DNA of 64,000 nucleotides, taken from Deltaproteobacteria bacterium. GTDB taxonomy: Bacteria; Myxococcota_A; UBA9160; PR03. Shown piece after piece: positions 49,206 to 57,530 of the stretch; within the stretch, counting starts at the first letter, position 1; every line of letters begins with the position of its first letter. Under the pieces are notes generated by a model. The model was not told where the DNA came from. It was given only the letters and a program-made list of their open reading frames with translations, and did not search any database. The position numbers and the translations under genes were made by a program. The stretch covers positions 1-64,000 of the forward strand of contig JAPSFT010000012.1 of assembly GCA_035063765.1 (NCBI GenBank), read 5' to 3'.

Positions 49206-49842
49206 CGCCGAGAGCCCGGCCCCGCGCCGCCTGCGGATGTTCCTGCTCGAGAAGGGCCTCGAGCTGCCGGCCGTCACGGTGGACGTCTTCGCCGGCGAGA
49301 ACCGCGAGCCCGCGTTCCTCGCCGTCAATCCGGCGGGCCAGACACCGGCCCTGCGCTGCGACGACGGCAGCACGCTCGGGGAGGCGGTCGCCATCGCCGA
49401 GTACCTCGAGGAGCTGCACCCGGCGCCGGCCCTGATCGGCAGCACGCCCGAGGAGCGGGCCCGGACCCGGCAGTGGTGGCGGCGCGTGGAGCTCAACGTC
49501 ACCGAGTTCATCCACAACGCCTATCACTATGCCGAGGGGCTCGCGCGCTTCGAGTCGCGCATCCCGGTCCTGCCGGACGCGGCAGCCGGACTGAAGGCCG
49601 TCGCGCAGGATCGCCTGCGCTGGCTGGACGGCCTGCTCGGGACGGGCCCCTACCTGTGTGGCGAGCGCTTCAGCGCCGCCGACGTGTGGCTCTACGTGTG
49701 GCTCGACTTCGGCCTCGCCGCCGGCCAGCCCTTCGACCGCGCCCTGCCGCGCGTGGGACCGTGGTTCGAGCGGGTGGCAGCGCGGCCGAGCGCCGCCGGC
49801 AGCCGCTCGTTGCTGCCGGCCGCCCGGACCGGGGGCGCATGA
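49192..49842 (+). CDS. glutathione S-transferase family protein
   Basis: A 216-residue GST. The N-terminal thioredoxin-like half ends with PAGQTPALRCDDGSTLGEAVAIAEYLEE (key residues Pro-Ala-Leu and Leu-Gly-Glu-Ala for glutathione binding). The all-helical C-terminal half includes GTGPYLCGERFSAADVWLY. The first helix reads SPAPRRLRMFL, the position that holds Ser or Cys in the active site. Family assignment is clear, substrate unknown. GGAG lies 6 nt before the ATG, inside the CPBP gene. Confidence 0.92.
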   Translation: MLIYDAESPAPRRLRMFLLEKGLELPAVTVDVFAGENREPAFLAVNPAGQTPALRCDDGSTLGEAVAIAEYLEELHPAPALIGSTPEERARTRQWWRRVELNVTEFIHNAYHYAEGLARFESRIPVLPDAAAGLKAVAQDRLRWLDGLLGTGPYLCGERFSAADVWLYVWLDFGLAAGQPFDRALPRVGPWFERVAARPSAAGSRSLLPAARTGGA

Positions 49843-49894
49843 GGCCCTCCGGCGGGTGACGCCCGGCGGGAGCGAACGATTCCCTGCAACCCTC

Positions 49895-51799
49895 TCAGGC
49901 CGCCCCGGCGATCCCGCCCCCCGCCGTCTTCGCGCGGTACATCGCGCGGTCCGCCGCCTGGAGGAGGCCCTTCAGGTCGCCGCCGTCCTCGGGGAAGAGC
50001 GCGATCCCGACGCTCACGCCGCACGCCACGTCGCGGCCGTCGATCGCGACCGGCTCGCGGGCGGCGGCAAGCACGCGCTCGGCGACGTCGCGGGCACCGG
50101 CCGCGCCGACGTCGGGCAGCAGCAGCACGAACTCGTCGCCGCCGAGGCGGGCCAGGAGGTCGGGCCCGCGCGTGCAGCGCTGGAGGCGCGCGGCCACCTC
50201 GCAGAGCAGGAGGTCGCCGGCCTCGTGGCCGAGCGAGTCGTTCACGCGCTTGAAGTCGTCGAGGTCGACGAAGAGCAGGGCGGCCGGCACCGGCTGCTCG
50301 GTGGTGTCGGCAAGGAGCGCGGCGGCGTCGGCCTCGAGGCCGCGGCGGTTCAGGAGCCCCGTGAGGGGGTCCTGGCAGGCCGCCTCCTCCATCGCGCGCT
50401 CGCGCTGCTTGGGCTCGGTCACGTCGACGACCGTCACGAGCAGGTCCTCGCCCGCCGGCACCGCGAGGAAGCGCAGCCAGAGCTCCTCGCCGCCACGCAG
50501 GACCGGGCGCTCGACGTCGCAGGCCTCGCCCGTGCGCACCACCTCGCGGAAGGCCTGGAACAGGAAGGGCGTGTGCGGGTGGACGGCGTCCCGGAAGGGC
50601 CGGCCCATCAGCTCGACCTGCGCCTTGCCCATCCAGGCGGCGGCGGCCGGGTTCGCGAACACGCACAGGAAGTCGCGCACCTCGCCGGCCGCGTCGCGGC
50701 GCGGGCGCAGGCGCAGGATCCCGTTCGGCGAGCCGTCGACGATGCCGCGCACGAGCGCTTCGCTGCGGCGTAGGGCGGCCTCGGCGCGCTGGCGCTCGGT
50801 CCCGTCGCGGAGCATCACGACGCGGCCGCGCAGGCCGCCGCGCGGCAGCAGGATCGGCGAGATCGAGAGATCGAGGCGGCGCCCGTCGGCGGTCTCGACC
50901 TGCGCGCTGCCGGCGCGCGCGCGCAGCGCCTCGGCGAGGCCGGACGCGCTCGCCAGCAGCTCCTCGACGCGATAGCCGACGGCGCGATCCCGCTCGCAGC
51001 CGAGCATCCGCAGCGCCGCCGGATTCACGTCCACGACGCGGTCGTAGCCGTCCGCCACGACCACCCCGTCCTGCATGTGGTCGAAGACCGTGTGGTAGGC
51101 GACGCCGCTCATGCGGAAGAGCTGGAGCCGCAGGAAGCCCCAGGCGTAGAGCATGCAGCTCAGCGACAGCGCGATCGGCGTCGGGCCGAACTCCATCTCG
51201 AAGAAGCCGATCGTGAAGAGCACGTTCACGACCGAGGGCAGCAGGGTGGCCACGAGCAGCAGCGCCACCTGCGAGCGGTGCAGCTTGGATTCGCGCCACC
51301 ACTCGGAGGCGATCATCGCGACGCTGGTGGCGATCAGCAGGTAGGAGTAGGGCAGGTGGACGCGCCAGAACCACGGCCCCCAGCGCGCGCGGATCGTGCC
51401 GTGATGGATCGCATCGGCGGCCGACATCGTCCACATCCAGCCGTGCAGGTCATTGGTCCAGACCAGCGCGACCGTCACGGCCGGCAGCGCGAGGAGCCCG
51501 GCGACGTGCCAGGGCCGCACGCGCAGGCGCTCGAGGTGGCGGACCAGGAAGAGCAGGAGCAGCGGCGGCACCAGCGCGATCGCGGTGTACTTGACCTTGG
51601 CCGCGAGCCGCACCACCTCGCGCGAGCCGGCCTGCCACTCGACGACCGCGGCGATCGTCCACACCGCGACCCCGAGCATGCACAGGGCGATCGTGCGCGT
51701 CCCCGGCCCGGAGCGGCGCCGGAGCAGGGCGCTCCCGAGCGCCAGGTAGCCACCGGCCGCAACGAGCAGGAACGGTGCCCAGCCGTTCATTTCCAGCAT
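49895..51799 (-). CDS. membrane diguanylate cyclase with two PAS domains
   Basis: A 634-residue signalling enzyme. The N-terminus is the seven-helix histidine-kinase-type sensor region (residues 1 to about 235). PAS domains follow at about 240-345 and 365-470. The GGDEF domain is at about 475-630 with an intact LGGDEFVLLL active site. An RxxD inhibitory site is present five residues before it (RGPDLLARLGGDEF), so product inhibition by c-di-GMP is expected. It would make c-di-GMP from GTP. The start is the ATG at 51799 (MLEMNGWAPF); upstream in-frame sequence lacks a membrane-protein character. It converges on the GST gene. Confidence 0.93.
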   Translation of the reverse strand: MLEMNGWAPFLLVAAGGYLALGSALLRRRSGPGTRTIALCMLGVAVWTIAAVVEWQAGSREVVRLAAKVKYTAIALVPPLLLLFLVRHLERLRVRPWHVAGLLALPAVTVALVWTNDLHGWMWTMSAADAIHHGTIRARWGPWFWRVHLPYSYLLIATSVAMIASEWWRESKLHRSQVALLLVATLLPSVVNVLFTIGFFEMEFGPTPIALSLSCMLYAWGFLRLQLFRMSGVAYHTVFDHMQDGVVVADGYDRVVDVNPAALRMLGCERDRAVGYRVEELLASASGLAEALRARAGSAQVETADGRRLDLSISPILLPRGGLRGRVVMLRDGTERQRAEAALRRSEALVRGIVDGSPNGILRLRPRRDAAGEVRDFLCVFANPAAAAWMGKAQVELMGRPFRDAVHPHTPFLFQAFREVVRTGEACDVERPVLRGGEELWLRFLAVPAGEDLLVTVVDVTEPKQRERAMEEAACQDPLTGLLNRRGLEADAAALLADTTEQPVPAALLFVDLDDFKRVNDSLGHEAGDLLLCEVAARLQRCTRGPDLLARLGGDEFVLLLPDVGAAGARDVAERVLAAAREPVAIDGRDVACGVSVGIALFPEDGGDLKGLLQAADRAMYRAKTAGGGIAGAA

Positions 51800-51951
51800 C
51801 GCGACCGGCCCTTCGGCGGGACGACTGTGTGCGGAGGCGCGCCCATCGGCTCCCCGTCGGAACACCGGTTTCCGGCGCTCCGCCGGGGAAATCGGCTTCT
51901 CGAGAGGCGGTCTTGAACCGGACCGGACGCGGTGGGAGGTGTTGGCCCACA

Positions 51952-51967
51952 CCCCCCCCCTAGGGGG
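51952..51967. repeat. C9 tract with 12-bp CCCCCTAGGGGG palindrome
   Basis: A run of nine C residues (51952-51960) is followed by TAGGGGG, making the perfect palindrome CCCCCTAGGGGG at 51956-51967 directly against the pyrF stop codon. With no loop and no T-tract it is a poor terminator on paper. It lies in the 168-bp gap upstream of the diguanylate cyclase gene. Otherwise I see nothing in that gap. Confidence 0.5.
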
Positions 51968-52723
51968 CTAGCCGAACAGCTCGGCGATCGTCGCCTGCAC
52001 GGCGAGCGCCGCGGCCCGCGGATCGGGCGCCTCCCGGATCGGGCGTCCGATCACGACGTAGTCGGCGCCCGCCTCGAAGGCCGTGCGGGGGGTCGCAACG
52101 CGGCGCTGGTCGTCGCCGCCGCCCGCCCCGTGCCCGCTGGCCGGGCTCGCCGGCCGGATGCCCGGCGTCACGATCGCGAGCCGATCGCCCAGCTCGGCGC
52201 GCAGCCGGCGCACCTCGAGCGGCGAGGCCACGACGCCGTCGCAGCCGGCCGCGAGCGCCGTGCGCGCGCGTTGCAGGACGAGATCCTCCGCCGTGACCGA
52301 GGGCGGATAGCCGAGATCGCGCAGGTCGGCGGCGTCGAGGCTCGTCAGCACCGTCACGGCCAGGACCCCCGTCGCGCCCTTCTCGGCACAGGCCGCCTCG
52401 AGCACGCGCCGGCCCGCGTGCACGGTCACGAAGTGCGCGCCCTGGGCTCGCACGTTGCGCACCGCCGCGCCGACGGTCGCGGGGATGTCGAGGAGCTTCA
52501 GGTCGAGGAAGACCTTGCGGCCGCCGTCGAGCAGCTCGCGCACGAAGGGGAAGGCGCCGTCGGCGCAGAAGAGCTCGAGGCCCACCTTGTAGAAGGCCAC
52601 CGCGTCGCCGAGCGCGCGCACGAGCCGCCGCGCCTCGCCGGGGTTCGCGAAGTCGAGCGCGACGATCAGGCGCTCGCGCGGCGGGATCGCGCGGGGCGGC
52701 GGCGGCTCGGTCGCGGCGGCCAT
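51968..52723 (-). CDS. pyrF: orotidine-5'-phosphate decarboxylase
   Basis: A 251-residue TIM-barrel enzyme that converts OMP to UMP in pyrimidine biosynthesis. The catalytic DxKxxD array is clear in FLDLKLLDIPATV, with LIVALDF at the N-terminus, FYKVGLELF, VTPGIRP and YVVIGRPI near the phosphate-binding end. The loop after GIRP is longer than usual and Gly/Arg-rich (residues 203-213). It is followed on the same strand by the diguanylate cyclase. Confidence 0.95.
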   Translation of the reverse strand: MAAATEPPPPRAIPPRERLIVALDFANPGEARRLVRALGDAVAFYKVGLELFCADGAFPFVRELLDGGRKVFLDLKLLDIPATVGAAVRNVRAQGAHFVTVHAGRRVLEAACAEKGATGVLAVTVLTSLDAADLRDLGYPPSVTAEDLVLQRARTALAAGCDGVVASPLEVRRLRAELGDRLAIVTPGIRPASPASGHGAGGGDDQRRVATPRTAFEAGADYVVIGRPIREAPDPRAAALAVQATIAELFG

Positions 52724-52749
52724 CCGCGGGTGGCTAGCCCGCGGCCCGG

Positions 52750-52980
52750 TCAGGCGCCAGCGGTGCTCCCGCCGCCGGGGCCACCTCCCGACTCCCCCGA
52801 GCCGCGGGGCCGCGCCGCCTCCATTGCCCTGGCGACGAAGCGCTTCGCGTCCTCGAGCCAGGCCAGGCGCTCCTGCGCCGTCGTTGCCTGCCAGGACCTC
52901 CGCTGCTCCGCGTCGTGGGCCGACCAGCCGTCCGGCCCCCTCGCGGAGGCGGTCCCGCTCTCGGCCCCGCGTTCACCCAT
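52750..52980 (-). CDS. small conserved-type protein paired with a nucleotidyltransferase remnant
   Basis: A 76-residue protein whose centre reads QATTAQERLAWLEDAKRFV, a helical motif seen in short proteins encoded just after nucleotidyltransferase genes of toxin-antitoxin-like pairs. The ends are Gly/Ser-rich and probably disordered. Its ATG overlaps the stop of the nucleotidyltransferase remnant (ATGGGTGA), showing former translational coupling. Function unknown. Confidence 0.6.
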   Translation of the reverse strand: MGERGAESGTASARGPDGWSAHDAEQRRSWQATTAQERLAWLEDAKRFVARAMEAARPRGSGESGGGPGGGSTAGA

Positions 52981-53203
52981 CGTCTCGTCCTCCGCCGCCG
53001 CCCGCCAGCCCTTCGAGTGCGGCCACGTCCTCCAGATCCTTCGCCCGACCGACGCGCCGCTTCATCTCGACGAGGTCGCGGATCGACGCCACCCGGATGG
53101 CTCCGGCCCCGAGCTCGACGACCTGGGCGCGGCGGTAGGTCTCCTCGAACGGGAAGGGGGGGTCCGCGAAGACGTCCAGTGGTCCTCCACGGACATCCCC
53201 GCT
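52973..53203 (-). pseudogene. C-terminal remnant of a nucleotidyltransferase-like protein
   Basis: A 76-codon minus-strand frame without ATG or GTG at its head (stop at 53204-53206) reads LDVFADPPFPFEETYRRAQV, then ASIRDLVEMKRRVGRAKDLE and DVAALEGLAG. This is the C-terminal half of small nucleotidyltransferases (MNT/DUF6036-like). The N-terminal catalytic part with the GSx-DxD motif is missing, because the tmk gene ends only 37 bp further on. Probably a TA-like pair cut by deletion. Confidence 0.6.
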
Positions 53204-53240
53204 TCACCGCGCAGCGCAGCGGCGAGGCGAGCCGCAAGCG

Positions 53241-53843
53241 CTAGAGACCGAGTCGGCTGCGCACGATCGCGCGGATGGCGGCCGCTACGCGATCGACCGA
53301 GACGCTGGCGTCGACATGTTCCAGGTAGGGCCGGTCGAGCGCGCGGAACCGCTCGGCGACGCCTGCGAGGAAGGCCCCGTCCTCGAAGGCCGGCTCCGCG
53401 ACGGCGCCGCGCGCCGCCACCCGGGCGAGCCCCGCCCCGGGGTCGAGGTCGAGCACCAGCGCCAGGTCGGGGAGCGGGAACTCGGCCTCCGCCTCGGCCA
53501 GCAGCCGCGCGGGATCGAGCCCGCGGGCACCCTGGTAGGCGACCGTCGAGAGGAAGTAGCGATCGGTGAGCACGAGCGCGCCGCTCGCCACACCGGGACG
53601 CAGGACCTGCGCCACGTGCTCGCGCCGGTCCTCGACGAACCAGCGCAGCTCCTCCTCGGGCACCACGCGAGCGCCCGAGCGCGCCATCTCGCGGATGCGC
53701 CGGCCCCACGGGCCGTCGCTCGGCTCGTGCGTCTCGACGACCGTGTGGCCGCCGGCGCGCAGCACGCCGGCGAGGCGGCGGAGCTGGGTGGACTTGCCGG
53801 CGCCGTCGACGCCCTCGAAGGCGATCAGGCGACCGGCGTTCAC
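53241..53843 (-). CDS. tmk: thymidylate kinase
   Basis: A 200-residue dTMP kinase, which phosphorylates dTMP to dTDP. The P-loop FEGVDGAGKST is at about residues 8-18, the DR(Y/H) motif is LTDRYFLSTVAYQGARGL, and the LID region follows in LALVLDLDPGAGLARV. The GTG at 53843 places the start just before the first strand. An in-frame ATG at 53888 would add 15 Arg/Pro-rich residues not typical of the family. The lid arginines indicate a type I/II variant not resolved here. Confidence 0.93.
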   Translation of the reverse strand: MNAGRLIAFEGVDGAGKSTQLRRLAGVLRAGGHTVVETHEPSDGPWGRRIREMARSGARVVPEEELRWFVEDRREHVAQVLRPGVASGALVLTDRYFLSTVAYQGARGLDPARLLAEAEAEFPLPDLALVLDLDPGAGLARVAARGAVAEPAFEDGAFLAGVAERFRALDRPYLEHVDASVSVDRVAAAIRAIVRSRLGL

Positions 53844-54093
53844 CGGCGTCTCGTGACGGGCCGGGCACGGAAACGCCGTGCGGCGCACGCAGCGCGCAGC
53901 CCAGGGCCGGCACGCGCCTTGCTCCTACACGGCCCGGCGTCGCAAGGCGCCTCCCGCACGCGCCCCTCTGACGGGACCGGGGGAGCGGGCGGGAGGGGAG
54001 ACGCCGGGCGGGAGCAGGTGGTGCGAGGCGGGAAGATCAAACGGGGTGAGGCCCGCCTCGCCGCTCTCATGCCCGGCGTCTCTCCGTTCGCCT

Positions 54094-54124
54094 TCGGCTC
54101 CCGGTGACGATCGGCGGGAGCCGA
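54094..54124 (-). terminator. hairpin downstream of atpE
   Basis: TCGGCTCCCG (54094-54103) and its perfect complement CGGGAGCCGA (54115-54124) enclose an 11-nt loop, beginning 5 bp past the atpE stop. There is no T-run, as is common at this GC content. It is a candidate terminator of the F0 operon. The rest of the interval 53844-54093 shows nothing recognisable. Confidence 0.5.
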
Positions 54125-54129
54125 GCCGT

Positions 54130-54444
54130 TCAGATCTCGCCGATCAGGAGGAAGGCGGTCACGAAGCCGACCAGCGCGATCGACTCGATGAGCGCCATCC
54201 CGAGGATGAACGGGGTGTTCATCGCCCCCGCCGCGCCCGGGTTGCGGGCGATGCCGGCGGTGGTGTTGCTGGCGGTGAGACCCTGGCCGAGGCCGCAGCC
54301 GAGCGCCGCGAGGCCGAAGGCGAGGCCTGCGCCGAGCGCCGGGCCCCAGCCCGCACCGTGCTCGGCGGCTTCCTGGGCGAAGGCCACGTCGGCCACCAGC
54401 AACGCAGCAAAGGTGAAGACCAGCAGCTTCGAGAACCGGACCAT
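54130..54444 (-). CDS. atpE: F0F1 ATP synthase subunit c
   Basis: A 104-residue proteolipid that forms the rotor ring. Residues 1-23 look like a signal peptide (LVFTFAALLVADVAFA). Helix 1 is about 36-58 with CGLGQG, the polar loop is ARNPGAA at 66-72, and helix 2 carries the essential carboxylate Glu87 in ALIESIAL. Gln54, Glu87 and Ser88 sit with the same 33-residue Gln-Glu spacing as Gln32, Glu65 and Ser66 of Na+-type rings (Propionigenium/Ilyobacter); the Tyr70 position is Val92. The coupling ion could be Na+ or H+. Confidence 0.95.
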   Translation of the reverse strand: MVRFSKLLVFTFAALLVADVAFAQEAAEHGAGWGPALGAGLAFGLAALGCGLGQGLTASNTTAGIARNPGAAGAMNTPFILGMALIESIALVGFVTAFLLIGEI

Positions 54445-54505
54445 GTTTGCTCCTTGCCAGGCCCCGCCGTGCGAGGCCGCTTCCTTGGCCGAGCCTCTGC
54501 CGAGC

Positions 54506-55219
54506 CTAATGATGCTCCTCGAGGGCCAGACCGATGTAGATCATGCTGAGCAGCGCGAACACGAACGCCTGGATGAACGCGACCACGAGCCCGAGCCCGA
54601 GGAAGATCGCGGGAATCGCGATCGGCACGAGCCCGAGCCAGACGGCGACCACGGTGTGGTCCGCGAACATGTTCGCGAGCAACCGGATCGCCAGGGTGAA
54701 GATGCGCGCCACGTTGAGCGGCAGCTCGATCGGGATCATGAGCGGCGCGAGCAGCGGCACGTGGAGGTGCTTGCCCCCGATCTTCAGGTCGAAGAGCGGG
54801 CCGGTGAACTGGTAGACGTACTTCCACCCCTGCTTGGCGATCCCGACGTAGTGATAGACGAAGAACACGATCGTGCCCCAGGCGAGCCCGACCGAGATGT
54901 CGCTCGTCGCTCCGCCCACGGCCGGGACGAGGCCGAGCAGGTTCGAGATCAGGATGAAGAAGAAGATCGAGGCCACGAGCGGCATGAAGCGCTTGTAGTC
55001 GTCGCCGATGATCTGGTGCGCGAGGCTCGCGAGTCCCTCGAGGACCGCCTCGATCACGTTGCGCACCGTGATGCCCTGGTCGGGCAGCAGGCCGCCGTCG
55101 CTCGTCGCGAGCGAGCGCCGCACCGCCACGGCCGCCAGCACCAGCAGCGTCACCGCGAGCAGCGCCGCCTGGATCACCCAGTCGACCCCCGCGTGCTCGA
55201 GCGGCCGGTAGATGTTCAC
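54506..55219 (-). CDS. atpB: F0F1 ATP synthase subunit a
   Basis: A 237-residue membrane stator subunit forming the ion half-channels. The essential arginine is in FTLAIRLLANMFADH. Other markers are ISNLLGLVPAVG and FVFALLSMIYIGLALEEHH at the C-terminus. The start is a GTG at 55219 that overlaps the atpI stop by 4 bp. It is followed by atpE after 61 bp. Subunits b, delta, alpha, gamma, beta and epsilon are not in the window. Confidence 0.95.
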   Translation of the reverse strand: MNIYRPLEHAGVDWVIQAALLAVTLLVLAAVAVRRSLATSDGGLLPDQGITVRNVIEAVLEGLASLAHQIIGDDYKRFMPLVASIFFFILISNLLGLVPAVGGATSDISVGLAWGTIVFFVYHYVGIAKQGWKYVYQFTGPLFDLKIGGKHLHVPLLAPLMIPIELPLNVARIFTLAIRLLANMFADHTVVAVWLGLVPIAIPAIFLGLGLVVAFIQAFVFALLSMIYIGLALEEHH

Positions 55220-55692
55220 GCCGGATCCTCCTCGTCGGCCGGCGGCGGGAGGACGTCGGCGCGCCAGACGCTCCAGTGCTCCCACGCGGGGTCGTCGGGC
55301 GGGAGCGCCGGCGCGTCCGGATCGAGCGGGGGGCCGAGCCACCAGGCGCCGACCAGCAGGGCGGGCACCACCGTGGAGACCCCGAGCAGGAGCCCGAGCG
55401 GGTGGGCGCCGGCGACCAGCGCCACCCCCATCGCCGCGAAGAGCATCGCGAGGCGCATGCCGAGCAGCGCCACCCACGGGCGGCTGCCCCCGAGCTGGCC
55501 GGAGAGCAGGCGCGTGGTGCACGCACACAGCGCCCGGAAGTTCACGACCTCGAGCCCGGCCCCGAGCGCGTAGGCGGCCGTGAAGGCAGGCCCACCGAGC
55601 AGCGCCGAGGTGGCGATCCCGCCTGCCGCGAGGGTCAGGTGGAAGCGCTCGAGGACCCGCGAGGAATCGACGTTGGGGGAGAGGCTCGTCAC
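55216..55692 (-). CDS. atpI: ATP synthase I-type membrane protein (AtpI)
   Basis: A 158-residue protein with four hydrophobic segments in residues 15-122 and an acidic, Pro-rich C-terminal tail (DDPAWEHWSVWRAD). Position between atpZ-type and atpB genes, size and topology mark it as the small ATP synthase I protein, which assists assembly of the c-ring. Sequence conservation in this family is low, so the call rests mainly on context. 4-bp overlaps join it to both neighbours. Confidence 0.8.
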   Translation of the reverse strand: MTSLSPNVDSSRVLERFHLTLAAGGIATSALLGGPAFTAAYALGAGLEVVNFRALCACTTRLLSGQLGGSRPWVALLGMRLAMLFAAMGVALVAGAHPLGLLLGVSTVVPALLVGAWWLGPPLDPDAPALPPDDPAWEHWSVWRADVLPPPADEEDPA

Positions 55693-56102
55693 TTCGACTC
55701 CGGCGCTCCGCCGCTCTGCTCGTCTCCGTCCCGATCCGGATCGCGATCCCGGTCACGCTCCGGTGTCAGGACGCTGCTCCAGCCCGGATCCCGGTCGCCC
55801 TCGTCGTCACCCGGCAGCGGGTCCGCCCGTCCGATCGTCGGCGTCTTGATCCGCAGCAGGCGCAGCAGCAGCGCTGCGAACCCGAACGCCATGCCCGCGA
55901 AGAGCCCCCAGGGCTCGCTACCGAAGCGCCGGTCGACCCACCAGCCGGCGGCGGCGCAGATCACCATCGCCACCACGGCCTCGATCGCCCCCTGGTAGGC
56001 CGACGCCATGCCTCGCTTCGCCGCGAGCGGGTCGGGCACCCACCGGCTCGCGGGCCCACGGTCGGGCGGCGCGGGGCGGCGCGGTTGCTCGGGTCCGCTC
56101 AT
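55689..56102 (-). CDS. atpZ: AtpZ/AtpI-family F0 assembly protein
   Basis: A 137-residue protein with two membrane helices (GAIEAVVAMVICAAAGWWVD and LFAGMAFGFAALLLRLL) separated by the hallmark RRFGSEPW turn of the AtpZ/AtpI (pfam09527-type) family. The N-terminus is Pro/Arg-rich and the C-terminal 45 residues are a charged Asp/Arg tail that looks disordered. It is the first gene of the F0 operon and overlaps atpI by 4 bp. Its likely role is c-ring assembly or Mg/Ca transport. Confidence 0.85.
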   Translation of the reverse strand: MSGPEQPRRPAPPDRGPASRWVPDPLAAKRGMASAYQGAIEAVVAMVICAAAGWWVDRRFGSEPWGLFAGMAFGFAALLLRLLRIKTPTIGRADPLPGDDEGDRDPGWSSVLTPERDRDRDPDRDGDEQSGGAPESK

Positions 56103-56184
56103 CGGCCTCGCTCCGCAGGAGGGCGTGTCCGACCCCCGAGGGCTCCGAGAGCGGCGCGCACCATAGCGACTGGCCCCGCGGCGC

Positions 56185-57471
56185 TCAACGCAGGCGCCGG
56201 AAGGCCCGCCCGGCTGCAGCGAGGGTGGCGGCGACGTCGGCGGGGCGGTGGGCGAGGGACACGAAGCAGGCCTCGAAGGGCGACGGCGGCAGGTAGACGC
56301 CGGCCTCGAGCAGCGCGTGGAAGAAGGCGCGGAAGCGCTCGGCGCTGGCCTTCTTCGCGGTCTCGAAGTCGCGCACCGGGCCCGGGTGGAAGAAGAAGCC
56401 GAACAGGCCCCCCACCGCGCTCGTCGCGAGCTCGACTCCCGCCGCCGCCGCGCGCTCGGCGAGCCCCTCGGCGAGCGTGCGGCTGCGTGCCTCGAGGGCG
56501 GGATAGGTCCCGGGCTTCTCGAGCTCGCGCAGGGTCGCGAGCCCGGCGGCCATCGCGAGCGGATTCCCGGACAGGGTGCCCGCCTGGTAGATCGGGCCCT
56601 CGGGCGCGATCTGCGCCATCAGGTCCGCGCGCCCGCCGTAGGCCGCGGCCGGGAGCCCGCCTCCCACCACCTTGCCGAGGATCGTGAGGTCGGGCCTCAC
56701 GCCGTAACGTTCCTGCGCGCCGCCGAAGGCGACCCGGAAGCCCGTCATCACCTCGTCGAAGACGAGCAGCGCGCCGTGCCGGTCGCAGAGCGCGCGCAGG
56801 CCCTCGAGGAAGCCCGCGACGGGCGGCACGCAGCCCATGTTCCCGGCCACCGGCTCGACCAGCACGCAGGCGATCTCGCCGGGCCGACGCCGGAAGGCGT
56901 CGGCCACGGCGTCGAGGTCGTTGAAGGGCGCCTGCATGGTGAGCGCCGCGAGCTCGGGCGGCACCCCCGGCGAGCCCGGGATCGCGAGGGTCGCCACCCC
57001 GCTGCCCGCTCCCACCAGCAGCGAGTCGGCGTGCCCGTGGTAGCAGCCGTCGAACTTGAGGATGCGCGGGCGGCCGGTGGCGCCGCGCGCCAGCCGGATC
57101 GCGCTCATCGCCGCCTCGGTGCCCGACGACACGAAGCGCACCCGCTCGACCGACGGGAGCGCGCGGCAGACGAGCTCCGCCAGCTCCACCTCGCGCTCGG
57201 TCGGCGCGCCGAAGCTGGTGCCGGCGGCCGCCGCGGCGCGCACCGCGCGCAACACCGCCGGATGGGCGTGGCCGAGGATCAGCGGCCCCCACGAGCCCAC
57301 GTAGTCGACGTACTCGTTGCCGTCCGAGTCCCAGATCCGCGCGCCCCTGCCGCGCACCAGGAAGGGCGCCGTCCCGCCGACCGTGCCGTAGGCCCGGACG
57401 GGGCTGTTCACGCCGCCCGGGATCACCTTCCGGGCGCGCACCATGAGCCGCTTCGAACGCTCGTGCTTCAT
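56185..57471 (-). CDS. hemL: glutamate-1-semialdehyde 2,1-aminomutase
   Basis: A 428-residue PLP enzyme that converts glutamate-1-semialdehyde to 5-aminolevulinate in the C5 heme pathway. It begins near RKVIPGGVNSPVRAYG. The PLP lysine is in LTILGKVVGGGLPAAAYGG, the aspartate that contacts PLP is in VFDEVMTGFR, and GCYHGHADSLLV and GTLSGNPLAMAAG are family hallmarks. The ATG at 57471 fits the family start, though a GTG at 57489 is possible; neither has a strong Shine-Dalgarno. It lies 82 bp upstream of atpZ. Confidence 0.95.
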   Translation of the reverse strand: MKHERSKRLMVRARKVIPGGVNSPVRAYGTVGGTAPFLVRGRGARIWDSDGNEYVDYVGSWGPLILGHAHPAVLRAVRAAAAAGTSFGAPTEREVELAELVCRALPSVERVRFVSSGTEAAMSAIRLARGATGRPRILKFDGCYHGHADSLLVGAGSGVATLAIPGSPGVPPELAALTMQAPFNDLDAVADAFRRRPGEIACVLVEPVAGNMGCVPPVAGFLEGLRALCDRHGALLVFDEVMTGFRVAFGGAQERYGVRPDLTILGKVVGGGLPAAAYGGRADLMAQIAPEGPIYQAGTLSGNPLAMAAGLATLRELEKPGTYPALEARSRTLAEGLAERAAAAGVELATSAVGGLFGFFFHPGPVRDFETAKKASAERFRAFFHALLEAGVYLPPSPFEACFVSLAHRPADVAATLAAAGRAFRRLR

Positions 57472-57530
57472 GGCCGGGAGGGTAGGCACGCGGCTCGCCC
57501 TTGTCGGCCCGCATCGGATAGCGTCCGGGC

